From positions 125,140,336-125,204,335 of the forward strand of contig NC_039360.1 of the NCBI RefSeq assembly GCF_003573695.1: DNA of 64,000 nt. The letters run 5' to 3'. Source of the DNA: Papaver somniferum. Its lineage: Eukaryota > Streptophyta > Magnoliopsida > Ranunculales > Papaveraceae. Shown here one piece after another: positions 21,450 through 35,321 of the stretch; position 1 is the first letter of the stretch, and each line of letters starts with the position of its first letter. The notes beneath the pieces were generated by a model. The model was not told the DNA's origin, did not search any database, and worked only from the letters and a program-made list of their open reading frames with translations. The translations under genes and the position numbers were made by a program.

Positions 21450-22690
21450 AGGAGAAGTATCTGATCTCATAAAAAGAATCAAAAATACCAATTTAGGTGA
21501 AGATGATCACACTAGTAGAGTTATTAGATACCCTCATATCAAGTTACAACCAACTATCAGGAAATGGAGTGTTAGTCTTATGGGCAGAATAATCTGTGAA
21601 TTTCCTATGGGAGCCGATAAGGTGGAGTAGGAGCTTACAATGGCTTGGGGTCATGGTCATTTCAAATGAGAAGGCATGATATTAATATGTTTATCTTCAG
21701 GTTTTATGATTGGGATAGCTACAACAATGTGCTGAAGAGGGCCCTTGGACTGTAGATGGGTACTTGGCTATATTCAAAGAGTGGAATACATGCATCATCC
21801 CAGAAAATATTGATTTTTCAAATCAGCAATTTTGGATTGATATCAAAAAGCTGCCACCATAATTTCTTAATGTTGAAGTTGAAAACCAAATTGCAAGCAT
21901 CCTTGGTAATGCTCTCAAGCTTATTCTAGAAGATGGTAATCCTACTGATACAAATGTTGTAAGTGTTCTTATTGAGTTTAATATTTACAATCCTATATTA
22001 AGAGGAATAATGGCAGAGAATGCAGCAAAGGTAACCCAATGGATTCCCGTATATTTTCAAAGATAACCAAAAAAACTCTGTCCTGCATGTTTAATTTTAG
22101 TTCATGATGAAAATGAATGCTCAAATAAAGCAGAAAATGTGCAGACAATTGCTAGTTATATTTTCAAATTTGGAGAAGATTTTGGTGAGGTTATTGATCC
22201 AAGAGCTAATAATCCTAAGTATAAGCAGGGTGAACAGATCTGCATTTCTCCTAAGAAGTCTATAAGTAAAAAGAGATTGGAAAATAAACCATTTCAAATA
22301 CCATATGGATTTCATGTCTCCACAATTTATCTTGCATCAGATCAAGGGGTTGAATCTTCTACAGCAAGATGCTACAAGCGTTCTAGAGATGAATCAGTTG
22401 CAAGTAGCTATTCCAGTGCTCCAATTTATGCAAATCCAGATCAGGAACAAATTTCGAATGCATCTCAACAAGAGGAGAATATACAATTTGCTTACTATGG
22501 GAATGAACATCAAATGCATCCGATTATGTATAGACCAATTCCTCAGCAAGGCGAGTGGGACAACTTTACGGGACAATATTTTGGGAATCTTTCAACAGAG
22601 CAGGAAGATCAGGTTTTTCCAATCACTTATACACCTTATATTTTTCCTCACAGTTTTCAACCGATATTTTTTATTTATGTTTTTCCTACT
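21450..22690 (+). pseudogene. LINE ORF1 (DUF4283-like plus CCHC knuckle)
   Basis: Broken frames give DLIKRIKNTNLGEDDHTSR, RGPWTVDGYLAIFKEW, WIDIKKLPP and then CPACLILVHDENEC, a C-x2-C-x4-H-x4-C knuckle near 22081-22122. GPWTxDG and the knuckle are typical of the RNA-binding ORF1 part of plant L1-like elements. The stretch from 22139 remains open into the endonuclease start without a stop. Either this lineage uses one polyprotein or the ORF1 stop has been lost. Confidence 0.7.
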
Positions 22691-22717
22691 GTTAAATTTC
22701 CTCCTTGGTGCTTTAAA

Positions 22718-25700
22718 ATGCGCATACTAGCATGGAATGTCCAGGGTTTAGGGAATAAGAACACTAGATATCATCTACAAGACTGCATTCATCAGTATAG
22801 CCCTGAAATTATATTTCTTTCCGAAACTAAACAGCAAAATAAAAATGCACACTTCTTATTACAAAGCATGCATTATCCAAACATTTGGTGTCATAATACT
22901 AAGCTCAAGGCTGGAGGCCTTGCAGTTCTTTGGAAATATGGCCTCAAAGCATGCATTATCCAATTCGTGCATTTTACAGATTATATGGTCAATTTTATTC
23001 TACATAATGGTCCAGAAAATCAATAATGGGTGCTAACTTGTATGCATAGTTCTTGTTATCAAGCAGAAAGAAAACAACAATGGCAAACTATAGCTGATAT
23101 GGGAAGAATATGGATTTGCGTTGGATCATAATAGGAGATTTAAATGTCACTTTGTCCTGTCATGATCGAAACTCTTTTTCTACTCATACTCATTATATTA
23201 CAGAGATCATTCAGGATACTATTCATCAATGTGGTCTTCTAGAAATACCCTTTAATGGTCATCCATTTACTTGATCTAATAGACGTAAGAATGTTCAATT
23301 AGTCCAAACAAGATTAGATAGAGCTCTTGGATCCACCCATTGGTTTTTCATTATTTTCTGATGCCATCATAAATCATCTTATTCCCTTGGGCTCAGATCA
23401 TGCACCCATTTTGTTATCCACTAAACCTCAGTCCATCAGAACCTACAAACCCTTTCGATTGTATGAGACTTGGACTAAACATGAGACGTTTAAAGATCTC
23501 ATTCAGAAGGAATGGGGGAAGGATCAGTTTGGTTCATCGACTATGCAGTTTACAAAGAAACTTCAGTAGGTTCGAAGAGGTATCAGTAAATGGAAGAAGC
23601 ATCATTTTGGTAATATTGATGATCGTATTAAAGCAGTACAACAACAGATTAAAGAAGCTCAGGCTCATTCAAGCACTTCCCAAGCCAATGTGATAGACTT
23701 GCAAAAAGATTTTCAGTATTGGTACAATGTCAAAGCAGAGATCAGCTACCAACAGTCAAGAGATAAGCTGCTGCATAGTCAGGACAAAAATACAATTTTT
23801 TTTCATGCTCAAGCTAATTACAGAAGGAGACGGAACCAAATTGATTCAATCAGAGATGAGATGGGTAATTGGTATTCTTCAAGGAGAGACATTCAGAAGC
23901 TTCTCATAAACCATTTCAGTTTCATCACTGCCTCTTGTCATCCATCACAAGATTCAGATATATTTAATCTGCTCAGTCCTTGTATATCTCTGCAAGAAAA
24001 TGAATACCTCATACAGATTCCATCTAGAGAAGAAATAAGACAGGCTGTTAACCAGATTAATGCTTGGGCAGCTCCGGGTCCGGATGGCTTTCAAGCAGGA
24101 TTTTATAAGGTGTGCTGGGATGAAGTGGCAGATGGGTTAGTGGCCATGGTACAAGAGTTTTTCAACATGGTAAAATGCTTCCTCATATTAATTTCACTTA
24201 TCAAGTTTTAATCCCAAAGAAATTATGTGTATAAACTCCATCCGATTTTCGACCCATTAGTCTCTGCAACATTTCATATAAGATTATCTTGAAGATTTTG
24301 GCTAACAGATTAAAAAAGTTGCTTCCAAAGATTATTTCTCCATGGCAAGCTGCATATGTGCCAGGCCGAAACATTCTTGATAATACTATCATAGCTCATG
24401 AAACCATAGATTATATGAAAAGAACTAAAATTACTACATGAGCAATAGCGATTAAATTGGATATGGCAAAGGCTTTCGTTCGTATGGAGTGGGGTTTTAT
24501 CATTAAAATTATGCAATGTTTGGGATTTCATGAGAAGTGGTGTTCACTAATTTATCAATGTCTCGGCACTGCATCTATTTCAATTCTACTAAATGGGTCT
24601 CCTACTCCTCCTTTTACACCAACTAGAGGAATTTGTCAAGGTGATGCTCCTTCTCCGTATATTTTTATCATGTGCATGGAAGCTTTTAGTAGAATGTTGC
24701 AAGCATTTGGAACAACAGGGTTAATCCAACCATTGAAGTCAGCTTCAAAAGGTCCAAGTATTTCCCATCTTTTTTTCGCAGATGACTGCATTCTATTTTC
24801 CACAGCTTCAAACAGCTCAGTTAATAATATGATGCAGATTATTTCTCAATTCTGTAAGGTTTCAGGGCAGATGGTGAGTCTAAATAAATCCAGTATTCAC
24901 TTTAGCAATAACATGAGTGAATCAGATAAAGATTATATTTCATAAATGGTACAGATGCCAAGAATACCATTGACATAGAAATATTCGAGCATTCCTCTGT
25001 TTATTGGCCGTAACAAAAATGCACGTTTTGCAAAAACTGTGAATAAAATGGATAGCAGACTTCAAGCTTGGCAGGGTAAGTTAGTTAATCAAGCAGGTAG
25101 AAACACTCAGATTCAAGCTGTCACAAGAACCATGGCACAATATCAGATGAGCTGTATGCACATTCCAGATAAATCACTCAAAAAAATGGAGTCTTTGCAA
25201 CGTAATTACTGGTGGAATAAGCATTCTAAGAAAGGTGGATACTTCATTGGTTGGAATGAATTGAGTAAGCCTAAAAGACTTGGAGGGATAGGTTTTAAAA
25301 ACTTAAGATGTCTCAATAAAGCTCTGCTTACTAAGTTGGCTTGGCGACTGCTGACTGAAAAAGAAGCAATGGGTGCAACTTCTTCAAGCAAGATATTTTC
25401 ATAATGCTGATCCTCTGTATGGCAACATTAAGAAAAGAGGTACTTGGATTTGGCATGGAATTCTAAGAGGATTAAGTTGGATTAGAAGATATCATATTTA
25501 GGAGGTTGGATATGGGACACAAATTAATATACAAGGTCAATGGTTTGAGAGAATTTATGATAAGCACTATCATCATCAATCTATCAATGTTCCAAGCTCT
25601 CAAAGTACAGTGGCCGAGTATATTGATCATGCAACAAGAACTTGGAGAATTGATAAACTACAACCAATTTGTCTTCCTCATCAACTTCAGCACATTCAAA

Positions 25701-26834
25701 ATATTATCATCCCTCTGCAGCCAGCTTCAGATCATCTTAGATGGTCTCTCACAAGAAATGGTAGATTTTTAGTTAACTCAACTTATATGGCCATTCTTTT
25801 GCAGCAAAATAACCAAATGATCACATCTCAACAACAACAAATGTGGTTAATGACTTGGCATGTAAAAGTTCCTTATAAATGTCAAATTTTTATGGAAGTT
25901 GGCTAAGAATATTCGACAAGTGGCGGAAAGATTTCAAAAGAATTCTATATATGCTCAGTGCTTTCATGGAATTGAAACGACCCAACATCTTCTTTTTCAA
26001 TATTCTTTTGCTTCAGAGGTTTGGTCTGCTGTCTCAATTGAAATTATTCAAGATGCTGAAAAATATGGAGATATCAATCAGTGGCTCCAATCTTGGATGG
26101 ATGGAAGATCGCTACTTTCGTCGAAAAGAAGAAATTTTAGAAATCTGGCAGTGATAACAATGTGGTTCTTATGGAAACGCAGATGCTTGAAGATGTTTGA
26201 AGAAAAATCACAATCTCCTACAATCATTATTCACCAAATATTTTAATTATGCTACTCTCATGGCATATGCATTCATAATAGTTGTAGTTCACATAGTTAC
26301 GTTAGTAATCATATAACTATTAAACCTAGAAATACTTGGATACCACCTCCATCTGATTGGTTAAAACTCAATTTTGATGTTTCTATTCTCCCACATACTA
26401 ATTTTGCTGGCTTCTCTATTGTGTTACGAAATCCTCTAGGAGAATGCTTGGAAGTCGTGGCTTGGACAAGGAATGTAAGAGACGTTGATCAAGCAGAAGT
26501 GCTAGATGTGTTGAGAGTGATGCAGTGGATTAAGTTCAAAGGTTTATGTAAAATTCAAGTAGAAGGTGATAATAAATCAGTGATGGGGGCTATTAACAAG
26601 AATCGGAGTGAATCTATTAGATGGGAAGATCAATTTATGATGTACGAAAATTTCAGCCTTTATCAAGAATTAGTGGATGTTCAATTTAGGTTTGTTAATA
26701 GAGTTTGCAACAAAGCAGCTGATGCGTTAGCTAAGTTTGCTTGCTTAAATAACTGCAACAACAGTTGGGTTATGAATCCACCAGGATGCTTATTAAATTT
26801 AATTAAGCAGGAGGCTGCTTCTCAGGAGGATTAA
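22718..26834 (+). pseudogene. LINE ORF2: endonuclease, reverse transcriptase, RNase H
   Basis: The ATG at 22718 begins MRILAWNVQGLGN, the first block of the AP-like endonuclease, and SPEIIFLSETK follows. The RT domain shows WAAPGPDGFQAGFYK (about 24065-24110), LDMAKAFVRMEW (24450-24490), TRGICQGDAPSPYIF (24622-24666) and the catalytic FFADDCILF (24772-24800). In motif A the second aspartate (usually KAFDRMEW or KAYDR) is valine. RNase H sequence is visible from about 26365 (NFDVSI, IVLRNPLGE, QAEVLDVLR, VEGDNKSVMGAIN, NKAADALAKF) to the stop at 26834. In-frame stops occur near 23025, 23270, 24210, 24440, 24943 and 25402. It is therefore inactive. Confidence 0.85.
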
Positions 26835-27011
26835 AACCCAAACTAATCTTTCAGTTAATCTTGTAGTCCTTGTTTCTGCTTTTGAGTCTCATCGGATGTC
26901 AAGTTTGTTTGGTTTTTAGTTTGGTTTGTAGTCCTTGTCTGTAATCCAGTGTTTGGTGAACTATAAAGTCCTTTTTCAAAAAAAAAAAAAAAAAGAAACT
27001 TCTCGCTATAT

Positions 27012-27643
27012 TATATTGGTGAAAAAGAAAACTGACCTGCGACATTACCAGCAACAAATACAGAAAGATTGTGAAAAATTGCATCATCTATATATAAAGA
27101 TTGTGAAAATTTTCATCATATATATATATCAATGCTTATACAACAGTAGTGTTTGTTGTGTCACGGGACGGCCGGGATTCATTGGAATTTCTAACTACTG
27201 TCCAGGATCTTCCCTTTCGTCCTAGAATAACGTACTGATTTGGTTAATCCAATGGCTGGCCTTCCATCCCGTTCCAAGCTAGGTTAATAATCTAGCCTCT
27301 TAAACGACGAATGATAAATTGGGTTTTATATTTGTATGTAACGGAAGAGATGGGTGAATGATTTTGACGTTTCCATTCTCTCGTCATGTTCCTCGCTCTA
27401 TTTTGTGACGCCCAAAATAAATCCCCTATTTAGTATATCAGATTCAATCCCTAATTGCGATTCAATCTTTGTTCATTCAATTTCAGATTCAGTACTTCCA
27501 TCTTTTCATTATGATTTAATGGTCGGTCCAAATTCCCATTCAATTTCAGAATTTCTGAAATCAATAACGAGTCTAGGTTTGCCTTAATAATGAGATTTCT
27601 CAAATTCCCATTCAATTTCATCGATTCAATTGACTGCTGCTTC
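27012..27643. other. Intergenic sequence before the RPA-like gene
   Basis: After the LINE duplication there is AT-rich sequence with a short TA-rich run at about 27119-27130, then a C/T-rich region. No gene is supported. Confidence 0.4.
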
Positions 27644-27696
27644 TATAAATTGTCTCTGAAAATCGCAGAACATCATCATTCTCACCGGTTCGACAT
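27644..27696 (+). promoter_or_regulatory. TATA box and first untranslated exon of the RPA-like gene
   Basis: TATAAAT at 27644-27650 is followed by a leader ending at a donor-like CGACAT|GTAAG (27691-27701). The T-rich sequence after it runs to acceptor-like CAG at 28298-28300, just before the ATG at 28309. Confidence 0.4.
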
Positions 27697-29899
27697 GTAA
27701 GTTTTGCCTTCTCTCCTACTCCCGTTTACATCTCTCGATTTATTGTTTTGTTGCTGAACAGATTCACTATTCCCTTTTTTCATATGGTTTCGCTCATGTT
27801 TAGTTCTGTCGATTCACAGAATATGCTGATTTATATAACATGAATCAAAACTAATATACAAAAAAAAAAAAACGTTTTCGCTTATGTTTCCTAGAGGCGT
27901 TTTTAGTTTCCTTTTCGTTTTCGCTTTACTTTGATCTCTTAGGATTTAAATTTTAAAAATAGGAACTTGAATCGGGTTTTTCCTCAAAAAATTGAATCTT
28001 TAATTTGCCGATGATAGTTTAATTGGTACCTTTCTTGAAAATTCTAGGGTTTGTAATCTGGATTTTTTGAATGGTGTTGTTAATTTCAACAGTTGAATCA
28101 TGGGTTTTGTTAATTACATCATTTGAATCATGGGTTTTAACTTTTGTGTCTGACAATTGTAGGCCAGGGTAATATGTAAGTTAATGTCACTTGATTGTTT
28201 TAAACAGTTAATTATTCATGTAAAGTAATGCACATTTTTTTGGATTTTTCGATTTGAATCACCTGAAATTTGATTTAAATGCCTGTAGTTGCCCAAACAG
28301 AGAAAGCAATGGCATCACAGGTTACCTGCAAACTTCAAAAGGTGGGATCCTCAGCCACACATGACACAGTCAAGAGCTTACGATTGCTTGACGAAGAAAA
28401 AACAAGCATCATTACCGTCCGTGTTACCAGGAAATGGGAAGAGTTGGATTTCATGTCGACCAACGACGTTACCAGCGTTGATATGGTCATTGTTGACAAG
28501 CAGGTAACAATCAGGATTAAATGGACACCTAAATTTAAATACATGAATAAGTTTTTTTTATTGGCTTATAAAAAAAATGTAAATGTGAGTTTGATAATAA
28601 TGTCGTACAGGGAGAAGAGTTGCATGTCGTCATACCCAAAATTCTTATTTGGAAGTTTGATAAGCAGATTCGGGAGGGTGTCTGTGCTCTATGCAGAAAC
28701 TGTACTTGACCACTGCTAAACCCAAGTTCCGTCCTGCACACAATGAGAGGCGGGGCTTCTTCCGGTGCACCACCTTCGTCACCGCTTTGGATGCCTATTC
28801 TGTGGCCATTATTCCCCAGAAATTTTGTTTCACTAAGTTTGAAGACATAGAATCGAACCTTCAGAACATACATCTTACAGGTTATATGAAACTGAATACT
28901 ACCCGTATGTTGTTTCCTATGTTTTTACCATTTTGAACCTAATAACCATAATAGAAGTTCCAGACAGTATGATCACACAACCTGATTATCTTTGCCACCG
29001 ATAACATGCCAACTTTATAGATGCCTCCCAGATTCTTCTTCCAAATCAAAGTGCAACTTTACATTATTTGAACGAGTTATGATGTATTTTACGTGGCCCA
29101 AATTTTATATCACTTCTGTGTTGCATCCATTTTGGGTTTACTGACCTTTGCAACCTTTCTGATGCAGATGTGGTTGGTTTCCTAAAAACAGTCACCAACA
29201 TCCAGTTGCTTCGAAGGTCTGGTGGGCAATCAAGCCGAATGCGCGAGATCGCAATTGAAAATCTCAGGTGAATGCACATTAACTTTACCATCACTGAATC
29301 CGTCAGTGAATATGCCTAATCAAATTCTTTTTTCCTGCAACAGGGGCACAACTATGAAAATTGCTCTATGGGGATCTGCTGCCAACCAAGTAGGGAATGA
29401 CCCAATTGATTGCGACTCCATCCCCCATCCTGTGTTGGTTGTGGTGTGCTCCACTTTTGTTAAGAACTACCAAGGTATCCAAAGGGACATGTAAATTAGT
29501 TATTCAGTATTTTTTCCACATTTTTTACGTGCTGCAGCTTAACCAAAATCTCTAACTCTAAAGAATTTAATTCAGGGAGAATCACCCTATCTTCGACAAA
29601 TGCCACCAAAGTGTAAGCGGATGCAGACATACCCGAAGTTGTTGAAATGCGAGAAAGATTAGTAAATACCTTCTTAATGTCATCTTCGTTTTCTACCAAT
29701 CCTACTCTGTTTTCACTTAATATTGTTTGAGGCTCATTCAACCATCATTGGATGATATGCAGGTGCCCTTATGCTAGACCACCGCGCCATATTACAGTAC
29801 CTATTAAGAAAAGGAAAAGTACCTATACATATCGATCCTGACAACAGGAAAATAATATCTCATCTGCTAGGTTGTATTTCCATTCCCGGAATAACCGAG

Positions 29900-32800
29900 T
29901 GTAGATGGTGGATTTTCGACAAGGGATAAAATCATAAAACCATAATTATACATGCTCCTGATCCAGCAATCAGATGAGTATTGAGGCTCATGTCTCTCAT
30001 CGAAGCATGGAAGCTCATGCCGCAAGAACCTCTGACTGAGAATATTGTCTCTCAGAGTATATATAGATGTGTAGTCTCTCATCTGATGCAACGGCATATC
30101 TCATAAATACTGAGCAATTTCAGTAAATATTTCTATATAGAATCGAACGATTGGATGGCTCCTAGACAGCTTACCTGCTAGTATAGAGCAATAACGTCTT
30201 CAGGATGTAACAATATTTTCCCTGACTATATAGCAGAAATATGACGCTTCAACAAGCTCATATTACTCTACTCTCAGATAATTAATGCTCCTAGATAGCA
30301 TGCCTGTTAGTATAGAGCCATCAGTTAATTATCTCTAATCTTTAAATTCATTAACTGAATATTCGGAAATATTCTACGTTCTTCATAATATTTCATTATT
30401 TCAATTCGTGGTTTTTACCAGCAGAATCTTATGGGTTAGTGATAAATATTCAACGTACGGGCATCTGAGCCGCTATTGAGTAAGCCCTAACCAAAATAGT
30501 GCAAGTGTACTCAGCAATAATGCACTAACGAGCACCTGAATGCACGAACGAACACCTGAATGCACGAACGAGCATTCCAAAATACGAAGGAACAGTGAAC
30601 CTATACAAAATAGGAAGAAAAATAATAATAATAAAATATTAGCTAAGGCGCTAGGGGACTGCCCACCGGCCGGCCAATCACGCCGTGGCCAGTCCCATGC
30701 CTAATTCTCTATTTTATTATATTTTTATTATTTTTCCTTGATCTCATGAAAATCCCAACAAATATCCTTCATTTTAATGAAACTCCTCAGTTTCATGGTG
30801 TTTCCTCCGTATCAAGGAAATAATAAAAAAATTTGGAAAGGTGTCGCGCGACCAAGCTCACTAGCCGGCCGGTCATGCCCTAGTTGTGGCCGGTCCCACA
30901 CCTTGCGTTCCTTATTATTTTATTATTATTATTTCCTTCATCCCATGAAATTCATTGGTTTCATGATATTTCCTTCACATCAAGGAAAAGATATAAAATT
31001 AGGGAAGACTCACGGGGCCGGGCCCTAGCCGGCCAACCATGCCCTAGTCGTGGCCGGTCCCACACGTCCCTTATTTTATTATTATTAATTATCATTGTTT
31101 CCTTCATCTCATGGAAACTCCTTCACTTTAAGGAAAACTCCTTTATTTCAACAAACTCCTTGATTTCATGGTATTTCCCTAAAATCATGAAAAATAATAT
31201 AAAATTAGGAAAAGTGATATGGGACCGGGCTTATTGGCCGGCCGGCCATGCCTTGGCCATAGCCGGTCCCACACTTCATGACTCCTTATTTTATTATTAT
31301 TTCCATCATCTCATGGAAATTCCCTTAACCTTATGAAACTCCTCAATTTCATGGTATTTCCTTCACATCAAGGAAATTACATAAAATTACATAAAATTGG
31401 GAAAGGTGTCACGGGACCGGGCTTGCTAGCCGGCCGGCCATGCCTAGCGGTGGCCGGTCCCACACCTTGTAATCCCTTATTTTATTATTATTTCCATCAT
31501 CTCATGAAAATTCCTCAGTTTCAGCAAAAACTCTGAATTCTTCATATTTTCTCAAATGAATGCTCAAATGCACGCATAAAATATCAAAATTCTCAGGACT
31601 GAGACACGAACACTTTGGTGACATGAGCATATTACCTTGACCGACCAAGGTTGGCTCTTTGGCTTGCAAGAGGCCGGTCCCACACATTTTCATTATTTGA
31701 CCTAATTTGTTCACATTAGGTTCAAACTCTTCCAAACAATTTTAGAATTTCATAAAACGATCGTCAGTCGGTCCAGTGACCAACCAGGGCCGGTTTCATG
31801 ATCCCTTGGTCGGTCCTTCTTCTCTTCATAATTTATTAGGTTTTATCACCTAAGGTTCATACGAGCATTATTTTAATAAATGATTAAACCAACATTTGAT
31901 CATCTTTTCACCAACTGGTCTTCAAGAGACTTTGGTATTTTGCTCACTAGAGCATCTGGGCGCTACATGGTCGATCCATCATCCCATGTAGTCGGTCCCT
32001 CCTTCACTCCGTGGTTGATTTTCAATTCATCAACAATTGATCAAAATTAGGGTTTCGAATCCAAAGCTCTGAAAAACATAATTCTGAGCAGATTCAAACA
32101 CTAATAATTTTACGTTGATCCCGTGATCAACATTCTAATACTCGGTTCAGTTGCCAGTATTTTAAATTAATATTTTATTTGGTCTTGTTACCAATAATTC
32201 ATCAAACGAGCAACATTCGCTCAAATGAGCAATATTTGCTCAGACTAAGGAATATTGGTTCAACTATCAATATTCAACAATTCATCAAGTGAACAATATT
32301 TGTTCACCTTAACTATCAACATTTATTCGACAATTATACTTCTATCTCAACAGACACGTTCAATTCATGAGTCCCAGAACATTTGTTCGACTCAGCAATG
32401 CAAGGACTCATCGTCCCATGAAGTCAGCAATTGACTAACTAAATACATGTCTGCCTTACAGACCCACAATCACGAGACATCAATCGTGTTACATGAGGGG
32501 ATATTAACTAGGATTTTGGTCTGGCGGTCTACGGCACGTGTGTTCATACACACGATGAGAATGTGAGCAAGTCGTGCAATCAGTTGGAGGAGTTAACAGA
32601 GTAGTGGATGGAAAATCAACCAAGTCTCCGCACGATGAGCAACTGGTTTTAACACGATTCCCACTTCCCCACTTTTTGAATCCAACAACTGTCACACTTC
32701 ATGGGATCAAGGTGTTTACAATTATAGCAATATAAATAAGTCTCTGAATCATGATTGAAACAACAGGCAATTCTCGATAGGCAGTCTTTCTTCTACACAA

Positions 32801-33151
32801 ACTCATCGTCTTAGCAATTACTCTCAACTGAGTAAACTGAATCATTCAGAAATTATTTTCACGCAAAATACACAACACACCAACAATCCTTCATCACCAT
32901 TGATCTCACACATTTCTCAGCTTCCCTTCTACAGATCGACCCATCCTCTCCTGTGACCGAACTGACTCTGGAATGACCATTGTCTTGGTTTAGGCCGGAG
33001 TCCTACAGATTGATCTCTCGAACTTAAAGCACTCCCTTCTTGGAGTGTATCTGTGTGAGGTTAAACATTTCGCTCGGTTCAAAGGAGTCTCCTCCGCACG
33101 GTCGTCTCCTCAATTCCGTAAAAACCAGCAAATCGTTTTTTCCCATCTACA
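29900..33151 (+). mobile_element. Solo LTR of a gypsy-type family (3.25 kb)
   Basis: It starts TGTAGATGGTGGATTTTCGAC-like and ends TTTCCCATCTACA, so TGTAGATGG and CCATCTACA form inverted termini. The flanks are CCGAG (29895-29899) and CCAAG (33152-33156), a 5-bp duplication with one mismatch. Internal order is GCTCCTAGACAGCTT words, GGCCGGCC hairpin modules, an ATATAAATAAG TATA box near 32728, and GTGACCGAACTGACTCTGG leader. The same family makes the LTRs at 47797-51292 and 58474-63217. No internal domain remains, so it is a solo LTR made by recombination. Confidence 0.85.
30640..31690. repeat. GC-rich hairpin modules in the LTR
   Basis: About six units of 160-200 bp each pair an AT-rich segment (CTCATGAAA, TTTCATGGTATTTCC, ATAAAATTAGGAAA) with a GC-rich hairpin. 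In the best units the stem is GGGACCGG/CCGGTCCC around a GGCCGGCC core (31221-31270 and 31413-31461). The other modules are near 30663, 30849, 31012 and 31669. Confidence 0.8.
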
Positions 33152-33464
33152 CCAAGTTTAGACAAGTAAGCGAGATATTGAAAACAGTTTGAAATGTTTG
33201 AAAAACCTAATATCTATGTTGTTTTAATCATTTGTTTGCTACTGCTTTAGATTAGCAACATGTTATAAAAAATATATGTAACAGACCGCCTGCTCTGTCG
33301 TTTAAAACTTATAGTTTTATGTACTTTGCGGTTTCACAATATACTTGGTAGCTTTTAATATTTAAGTAAATGAAATTTGAATCTCCCAACTCATCGACCA
33401 ACACCACATACACATTGTGTATTGATTTGGTTTTACAAGGAAAGCTATATTCAGATGTGTGCAT

Positions 33465-35271
33465 TGATGGAATTTCAAAGTTGTTGTAGTAAATAAGATT
33501 CGAACTCTAAGACTTGTGAAGATTAAAATTAAAGATTTAATGAAATAATTAATTAAAGCGAGAGTTATTGGGTCTAGGATTACACCGAATTCATATCATA
33601 AGGTTCAATTATTTATTCTTCAGCAATTATAGCTCAATAAACAAAAATATGGACTCTTATTTTTGCCAAGGCAGATTCTCAAAATATTAGTTATAAATCG
33701 TAAGCATAGGACATCAAACATTTAAGCAAGCATGACCCATCAAATAAAATAATAACTAATTAAATTAAATCATAAATCAATTGAAATAAGTGCAATAGTC
33801 ATAAAAATAATAAAATAAATTCACCCATGTATGAAATTCGGATTCCTCCGTCGACCCAGTGTTGGGGTTTAGCTACTCATGATGTAGACACTCTCAAAAT
33901 ATTTTTTATATAGCTCAAATGGTGTTTACAATGAAAAAAGGAGAAAAATAAGATAAACCGGGAATTTGCAACGCTTAGTGGGTGTTACAAACTCACCGTT
34001 AAAATGTTCAAAGCAGTTGTTACAGAAACTATATTAGGAAACTGTCATAGAAAAACTGTCACTAAGCTGAGAACTGTGACAGTTGTAAAACGACAGACCT
34101 GTAGCGTCGTCTGTGTTCTTCGTCTTCTACCTCTCCGCAGCAGAGAAGTTTTTGCAACTTCTCCTTTTCGTCTGTATCCTCTCCAAACTCTCGATCCCCC
34201 TTATCTGAGTCATGTATCTCTTATTTAAACCCACAACAACATCAAATCTTCGAGTTAATTACCACATATTCTCCATTATACTTTTTTATTCCCCTCGATC
34301 TGTCACGGGAATAACTTCCCTTTTTATTCTCTTTCCATGTCTTCTGGTGGTGTACACGACCCAAACACGTTTGTTACACGACTCTTGGATGAGTTAAACT
34401 CTATTCAGCCATGCGCTACTTCCAAAAAATATCGCAACAGAATACCGAAAATATTTCTTACTCTGTTTTCCTTCAATCCACGTATACAACCCAAGTTTTT
34501 CCGATTCCGATGAACCTACCAGTCCTGTTTTCGTGTAATAGAACCAATCCAACCATTTCCCAACGAGAAAATCTTACCAAATCTTCTCGACTTTAATGAA
34601 GAATATCTTCCCTACACGTACTTTCTTGTTCTCTTCCATGCAAGATTGTAGCTAAAATTAATCGATTCTGTCGACATTATCAACCCTGTTTAGACAAAAC
34701 AAGATGATTCAAACAAATCCCATGAATTTCTCCCATGACTTCTTGCCGAAAATCTTTCCAGAAATCTTCGAGTTATATACACACTGCGCTTTCCTGTTTT
34801 ACGAGATCTTGTTTTTCTTTCCCTTTTTACGACTTCAACTTAACTACCTGCCCTGTTTGGATAAAACATGGTGTTTACAATCCAATCCCATGTCAAAATC
34901 CTAGAAAATCTCTCCCTAACTCAATCCAGAAAAGTACGCATGCACAAATTATTCTCCCGCCAAAACTGTTCTTCCCGTGGAGAAGAAAGGTGCCCCTTAA
35001 CCACTCCTGAGGTGCCGATAGCAGGTGGTTGTAAATAGTAAAGAGGTTGCCCCTTGTCAATTGAGGTACCCCTTAGTAATTCAGGTGCCCCTTATCCAAA
35101 ACGAGAGTCCGAATAACATGTGTCCTCTGGGTGCCTAAATCATCTTTTCGAGCCGAAATTTCCAAAAGAGCTTAATCTTCCAAAAACATCTAAAACAAGT
35201 TTATTAGTGATAAAATGAGTCCCAGCTAATGTATTTATGGGTCAAAATGCGTCACACTTTCGTGCTTATTA
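33465..35271 (-). repeat. 3' LTR of the non-autonomous element
   Basis: It is nearly identical to 36714-38524. The inner end reads TTATTA where the other copy reads TTATCA, a single substitution at the terminus. On the minus strand TTTAAATAAG (about 34225) is a possible weak TATA box. Confidence 0.85.
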
Positions 35272-35321
35272 AATTCCCCCATACTTACATTTTGCTAGTC
35301 CTCGAGCAAAACAAAAGAAGA

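Larger units (their letters stand above)
20741..26998 (+). mobile_element. L1-type LINE (non-LTR retrotransposon), defective
   Basis: The element is bounded by a perfect 13-bp target-site duplication, CTTCTCGCTATAT, at 20728-20740 and 26999-27011. It ends with a poly(A) run (about 26978-26994, then GAAA). The order from left to right is a leader, an ORF1 with DUF4283-like sequence and a CCHC knuckle, an AP-type endonuclease, reverse transcriptase, a zf-RVT-like region and a plant RNase H domain. About 6.26 kb is close to full length. Several stops and frameshifts in both ORFs make it inactive. Confidence 0.92.

Noticed and set aside
27080..27130. Helitron 5' terminus (TC followed by TATATA-rich sequence)
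   Set aside because: Several TC-TATATA words occur here and none stands out; without other genomic copies the 5' end cannot be chosen.
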